The notes below the pieces were generated by a model, which was not told the origin of the DNA, ran no database searches, and worked only from the letters and a program-made list of their open reading frames with translations. Positions 62,201 to 64,000 of a DNA stretch of 64,000 bases are shown piece by piece. Numbering within the stretch: position 1 is the first letter of the stretch; each line of letters begins with the position of its first letter. The translations under genes were made by a program, and so were the position numbers. The stretch is from Antedon mediterranea (lineage: Eukaryota > Echinodermata > Crinoidea > Comatulida > Antedonidae), in assembly GCF_964355755.1 (NCBI RefSeq), contig NC_092676.1, forward strand, positions 2,464,288-2,528,287, written 5' to 3'.

Positions 62201-62906
62201 GTTTTCACAGATTTTGTTGAAAAATGTTTTGATTTTATACATTGCATCTTTGTAATTGAATATTTAGCAAATAATAATTCATATTACTGTAAAATGTTTC
62301 TTTTTGTCTCAATTACTAAATGTCATTATTATTGATTAAATCACTTTTTGAATTAATAATCTTGCTAATAACCTGTCGGGCGTTATTGTTTTTTTTATTT
62401 TCTTTTCTCTCGTTAATTCGCGCCATTGAACCACGACCATCACTTCATTAGATTTCCTTAAAGTTTATTCACAACAAATAACAATGGAAAATTCCAACAG
62501 TTTTCGTCTTGTAATAATTACAAACAATATAAAGGGCAGGAAATTGGTTCTACTTGTTTTTACACGCTACATGTTCACGATTTGTCAAATTCTCTAAGCT
62601 CTAATAAAACCAATTTGTAAATTAATAAATTTTAAACAATTATTAATTTCCTTTTACTTTGTAGGCAGTAGCTTGTCGAATATGGAATATAACAATGGCG
62701 TTTACGAGGTAAATACGTCCGCCAACAGTAAGTTCATGCCATATCGTCCGGCTGCCCCGAATAAGAACATCGTAGGGTTGTGTGAAGAGTTGCGTTTAGC
62801 GTTAGAGAAAACCGGTGATGGGTTTGATGAATGGTCGTTGAAGGAGCAAGTACCGGACAAGACCAGAGCAGTGATTTTAAACTGGATTCAAGGACATAAC
62901 AAACAG
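41161..62906 (+). CDS. PPFIBP1: Liprin-beta (PPFIA-binding protein), N-terminal coding exons
   Basis: Two exons are visible, 41161-41236 and 62665-62906, joined in phase 1 across a 21.4-kb intron; the rest lies beyond 64000. Exon 1 encodes MTTSLGTDASEMLAAALEQM then DDIIAG, nearly the known liprin-beta N terminus (SDASDMLAAALEQMDGIIAG). Exon 2 encodes MEYNNGVYE, LCEELRLALEK and QVPDKTRAVILNWIQGH, matching the vertebrate pattern LEYSNGIFD, LVEDLRGLLE, QIPDST..LVEWL. Liprin-beta is a cytoplasmic coiled-coil/SAM scaffold that partners liprin-alpha at cell-matrix contacts and presynaptic sites. The coiled coil and SAM domains are not in this window. An in-frame TAA at 41104 confirms the start. PPFIBP1 and PPFIBP2 cannot be separated from this fragment, and an invertebrate may have one gene. 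Confidence 0.9.
41262..41431 (+). mobile_element. MITE family M1, two internal units, 26 bp into the liprin-beta intron
   Basis: TTAGCTCTGTGTACAGTATC to TTTGATAGTGTAGACAAGGC with two CCCAAATATRGTAGTGATATG units. Confidence 0.88.
41432..42360. other. Intronic stretch
   Basis: Nothing coding. A G-rich patch (GGGGTGGGGGAGGGGGAGG) lies at about 42062-42090 and then runs of degenerate (ATT/ATC) repeats lead into the TCA microsatellite. Confidence 0.5.
42365..42610. repeat. (TCA)n microsatellite
   Basis: About 240 bp of imperfect TCATCA/TCATCT repeats. Frames on both strands (H-rich plus, M/D-rich minus) are low-complexity by-products. Confidence 0.95.
43070..43312. mobile_element. Pogo/Tc-like MITE
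   Basis: Left end CAGTAGACCCTCCTCTTTTA and right end TTTATAGGGACTCTACAG are imperfect inverted repeats, flanked by TA on both sides. Internal repeats TTCAGGGGATCC and TTCAGGGAACAT suggest decay of a longer element. Confidence 0.6.
43804..43969 (+). mobile_element. MITE family M1, two internal units
   Basis: AAAGCTCTGTCTACACCATC to TTGATAGTGTAGACAGGAC with two CCCAAATATGRTAGT units. Confidence 0.88.
44731..44938 (+). repeat. CCAAAAACATGAAAAATGAA dispersed element, copy 1
   Basis: Starts GTTAAAAGATGTTTTGTCTC and contains AACATGAAAAATGAAGATTA, ATAAAGTTATTCACTCC and GCCATATTCAACAACAAC. It aligns over about 200 bp with 54201-54420 but lacks the right terminal repeat and the 14-bp array. Confidence 0.72.
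45211..45602. mobile_element. MITE with nested palindromes
   Basis: Outer inverted repeats AGGCCCATTCACACTAGGAC+GATAACGAT and its complement ATCGTTATCGTCCTAGTGTG+AATGGGCCT, 392 bp apart end to end. An inner palindrome CAATCAAATGATGTCATGAT / GATCATGACGTCATTTGATTG lies at about 45364-45452. Confidence 0.85.
46460..46664. mobile_element. Pogo-like MITE remnant
   Basis: Left AGTAAAAACCTGGTTTAAGA and right GGAGGGTTCAACTGTACTA. The interior has several CTTAATAGGGRTATCC units. Confidence 0.55.
46979..47068. repeat. Pogo/Tc-like element terminus
   Basis: GGTAAAATCCTCTATTAAGG then GGACACCTTCAGGATCCAAT and GTGTCCCCTTTTAATAGGGG. Confidence 0.55.
47190..49095. other. Intronic stretch
   Basis: No recognised exon. 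A 77-codon stop-free plus-strand frame (48595-48828) of mixed composition is noted as a finding. Confidence 0.4.
49099..49264 (-). mobile_element. MITE family M1, inverted copy, two internal units
   Basis: TTAAGCCTTGTCTACACTAT, then TGTCATATCACTACCAAATT and GTCAAACTAGTTTGATAATG. The TAGTTTGACAAA arm is on the right, so the orientation is opposite to most copies. Confidence 0.88.
49265..51170. other. Intronic stretch upstream of the alternative exon
   Basis: No coding exon was seen. The promoter for the 51174 exon should lie at its right end (about 50.2-51.1 kb). I see no strong TATA box or CpG cluster, so its position is inferred only. Confidence 0.35.
51174..51210 (+). CDS. PPFIBP1: Alternative first coding exon of liprin-beta (polybasic N terminus)
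   Basis: ATG at 51174 opens MFRRRKKKVKLN plus one base, then a strong donor GTAAGTTTT at 51211. The exon leaves in phase 1, exactly matching the acceptor phase at 62665, so it would give MFRRRKKKVKLN joined to GSSLSNMEY. This replaces the acidic-hydrophobic N terminus from 41161 with a strongly basic one. Such a segment could bind acidic lipids or serve as a nuclear-localisation-like signal; that is inference. Context around ATG (ATCATGT) is only moderate. Confidence 0.5.
51418..51490 (+). mobile_element. tRNA-like SINE head
   Basis: AAGTGGTCAAATGGTTATGA is A-box-like and GGTTCAAATCTTG a B box about 45 bp later. No body was recognised. Confidence 0.5.
52071..52207 (+). mobile_element. MITE family M1, one internal unit
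   Basis: AAGCTCTGTCTACACTATCA to GTTTAATAGTTACACAGCTT. The right arm carries a small deletion. Confidence 0.85.
52689..52860. repeat. 52-bp tandem repeat, three copies
   Basis: CTCCGATCACTCATCTAATA recurs at 52691, 52743 and (as CTCAGATCAC) 52795. The third copy has a short insertion TTTGCTATT. Confidence 0.92.
53269..53301. repeat. Perfect short hairpin
   Basis: AGGTTATATTGCA, loop TCATCA, TGCAATATAACCT. No T-tract or other signal suggests a function. Confidence 0.7.
53365..53462. repeat. Four short CCCCTGGTTTGTGACCTCT units
   Basis: CCCCTGGTTTGTGACCTCTC and three variants (TAGTTTGTGACATC, TGGTTTGTGACC, TGGATTGTGACC), with about 22-23 bp spacing. Confidence 0.85.
53856..54001 (-). mobile_element. 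MITE family M1, inverted copy
   Basis: ATCTCTGTCTACACTATCAA to TTTGATAGTGTAGACAGAGC. The order of core motifs is reversed (GATGATGTCATATCAC then TTTGGGCACATCACAC). Confidence 0.88.
54201..54600 (+). mobile_element. TIR element containing a 14-bp minisatellite
   Basis: Short terminal inverted repeats TAAAGATGT and ACATCTTTA. The left 200 bp matches copy 1 at 44731. Inside, AAAATGTTAAAATA (14 bp) is repeated about 12 times (54412-54581), a tract that is absent at the same place in copy 1. Confidence 0.75.
55112..55245 (+). mobile_element. MITE family M1, shortened core
   Basis: TTAAGCTCTGTCTACACTAT to GATAGTGTAGACAGAGCTCA. The core is reduced and partly inverted (ACTACCATATTTGGTAC). Confidence 0.85.
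55250..56205. other. Intronic stretch
   Basis: C/T-rich in part (55480-56000), with several CCCCTTGCTT / CCCTGTTTCTTTTTGATA phrases that look like a degenerate duplication near 55770 and 55835. No exon was recognised. Confidence 0.4.
56210..56315 (+). repeat. ACCTGGATAAACTGAC-family dispersed repeat, copy
   Basis: TATCTGGATAAACCGACAAT, AGCCGTTTCTCCTCGAAGAG and TTTTCATTGAACACCC align with 26885-26990. Confidence 0.65.
56753..56876 (-). mobile_element. MITE family M1, inverted copy, left arm eroded
   Basis: TGAAGCTCCGTCCATATATG then ATCACTACCGTATTTGGGCA twice, then GTTTGATAGTTTAGACAGAG. Confidence 0.83.
57072..57225 (+). mobile_element. MITE family M1, two internal units
   Basis: TTAGCTCTGTCTACACTATC to GAGTGTAGACAGAGCTTTAA. 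The TAGTTTGACAAAAAA segment is deleted. Confidence 0.85.
57230..57930. other. Intronic stretch
   Basis: AT-rich with T-runs near 57670-57760. Nothing was recognised. Confidence 0.4.
57938..58030 (+). repeat. AAGTATAATCCCACCCC dispersed repeat, copy 2
   Basis: GAGTATAATCCCACCCCTAA and AATCCAAGTATAATCCCACT, same spacing as 28919-29010. Confidence 0.6.
58926..59005. repeat. Short tandem duplication (about 36 bp)
   Basis: TTAAATTTATTTAGCATGTC+ATGTGTAAC followed by TTAAATTTAATTAGCATGTC+ATGTGTAAA. Confidence 0.8.
59010..61450. other. Intronic stretch
   Basis: No exon was recognised. A CTCTATTAAGGGCAC pogo-like fragment lies near 59472, a G-run near 59672-59682, and a possible degenerate tRNA-like element (GGCTTGTGGTTTTGGGATTA, GGTTCAAGCC) near 60547-60600. 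Confidence 0.4.
61457..61620 (+). mobile_element. MITE family M1, two internal units
   Basis: AAGCTCTGTCTACACTATCA to GTTTGATAGTATAGATAGTG with CCCAAATATGGTAGTGATGTG and CCCAAAGATGGTAGTGATAGG. Confidence 0.88.
61625..62660. other. Intronic stretch before the second liprin-beta exon
   Basis: Three short GTGCGTGTGAAMACA units occur at about 61930-61995. Otherwise AT-rich with no exon; the polypyrimidine tract TTTCCTTTTACTTTGTAG precedes the exon at 62665. Confidence 0.5.
62665..62906 (+). CDS. PPFIBP1: Liprin-beta second coding exon
   Basis: The acceptor ends GTAG at 62664 and the donor is GTATATAAAC at 62907. It is 242 nt, entering in phase 1 and leaving in phase 0. It encodes GSSLSNMEYNNGVYE through WIQGHNKQ. 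The isolated open frame continues 14 codons into the intron (to 62948); that extension is not coding. Confidence 0.92.
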
Positions 62907-63040
62907 GTATATAAACTCTATTTCATTAATAATATCAAAACCAATTAATTAACTATTAATTGAGAGAATTGTGCCTGGTGTACATACTCTTCACTTTGTA
63001 TCATGAGCCCAAGTAAACAGCGGGTACTGCACCAACAGGG

Positions 63041-63158
63041 TTGTAATTGTATTAAACTACTTTGTAGTAGCTTTGCGTCGGGTAGTTGAGTAATTGGTCA
63101 GATTTTTTGCCCATACTCTGACGCAAAGATACTCCACAGTAGTTTAATACGATTACAA
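63041..63158. mobile_element. Small palindromic MITE
   Basis: TTGTAATTGTATTAAACTAC then TTTGCGTC; the right side is the complement, GACGCAAAGATACTCCACAG then TAGTTTAATACGATTACAA. Confidence 0.85.
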
Positions 63159-63245
63159 TATAGAAGTATTCTATATTAAACCACTGATTATAGTTTTCGT
63201 TGTATGAATACTCTACCATTTTGCTGGAGAAACATCTTCATACTT

Positions 63246-63335
63246 TCATCCATTCATTCATTAAATTCATTCATTCATTTCTCTTTATTTCGGACTTCAT
63301 ATACTTACTCATAATTAACAAAAATCAATCCATAT
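63246..63335 (-). mobile_element. LINE/SINE tail-like sequence
   Basis: CATTCATTCATT repeats then CTCTTTATTTCGGACTTCAT. Resembles 19118-19200. Confidence 0.45.
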
Positions 63336-63481
63336 GATAACTACACACGAGTTTAACTTGACTTAACTAAAAAACAGAAGCTCTTTCTTTGTTTAAGAAG
63401 CTTCTACTATTCTACAAGAAAATGTTTACTTATGGTCTGACCTAGATGATCAATTTTTACCTTCTTCAATTCATACCGTGT

Positions 63482-63650
63482 AAAGCTCTGTCTACACTAT
63501 CAAATTAATTTGACAAAAAAGTATGATGTGCCCAAATATGGTAGTGATATACCTAAATATGTTAGTGATGACATCATTATGTCCATATATGGGCACTTCA
63601 CATTTTCTTGTTACATACATAAAGTTTTATAGTGTAAACAGAGCTTTAAG
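63482..63650 (+). mobile_element. MITE family M1, two internal units
   Basis: AAAGCTCTGTCTACACTATC to GTTTTATAGTGTAAACAGAG, with CCCAAATATGGTAGTGATAT and CTAAATATGTTAGTGATG. Confidence 0.87.
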
Positions 63651-63654
63651 ATCA

Positions 63655-64000
63655 TAATAATTTCGTACCAACATTTAGTTTATGTCTGTTCCTCATACTT
63701 TTTATTGAAGTTTATATGTTTATAAAAACGATTCAATTGATGTTTCTTGTATATTTTCATCAATTATGTTAAAATTATACAAGTGACTTACTGCTTCATT
63801 TTAACTTGTAGATAATTTGACACCTCATTATTTCCAATACGCATTACATAAAAGCTTACTAAATTGGCTACATAAAAATTATATAGTATAGGTTACAAAT
63901 CCATGAACAGCTAAAACAGCACCCTTAGGAATCCCAGATAGCACTACACATAATTAAAACATCCAGCTGTGATCTCTTGGCCTTTGCATGCCTTCCCGGC
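63655..64000. other. Intronic end of window
   Basis: Downstream intron of the liprin-beta gene. Nothing was recognised. Confidence 0.4.

Overview
This window is eukaryotic nuclear DNA from an AT-rich invertebrate genome. It has spliced genes with long introns, GT/AG splice sites, tRNA-derived SINEs, a LINE 3' end, many short inverted-repeat DNA elements and several minisatellites. The two recognisable host genes (VPS26 and liprin-beta) are animal genes. The repeat style and a multicopy zinc-binding gene family suggest a marine invertebrate deuterostome, possibly an echinoderm. That placement is an inference.

Layout. (1) 1-3.95 kb, minus strand: two paralogous, apparently intronless genes for single-pass receptors. 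Each has a signal peptide, three Ig-like domains, a membrane helix and a tyrosine-rich tail; one tail has ITAM-like spacing. (2) 4.73-6.47 kb: a minisatellite of about 80 copies of a 21-bp unit. (3) 6.5-7.73 kb, plus strand: the last four coding exons of retromer subunit VPS26 (closest to VPS26B). Its upstream exons are not in the window, so the Ig genes and the minisatellite probably lie antisense inside a large VPS26 intron. (4) About 11.6-11.86 kb: a CpG-containing promoter and untranslated first exon ending in a splice donor. (5) 11.9-41 kb: no recognised host coding exon, but many repeats, including minisatellites at 22.4-23.3 and 30.7-32.0 kb and an inverted-repeat pair bounding 21.65-25.86 kb. 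(6) 36.73-39.18 kb: a DNA transposon-like unit with about 60-bp terminal inverted repeats, carrying a three-exon minus-strand gene with two CxxC/HxxxC-type modules. (7) 41.16-62.9 kb: the 5' coding exons of a liprin-beta (PPFIBP) gene, with a 21.4-kb intron that holds a phase-compatible alternative polybasic first exon at 51.17 kb. The 11.7-kb exon is most simply its distal 5' UTR exon.

A palindromic MITE-like family of about 140-190 bp occurs at least 16 times on both sides of the liprin-beta exons. Its copies carry one to four tandem 21-bp internal units. Most other long reading frames in the window are by-products of minisatellites or MITEs and are not listed as genes.
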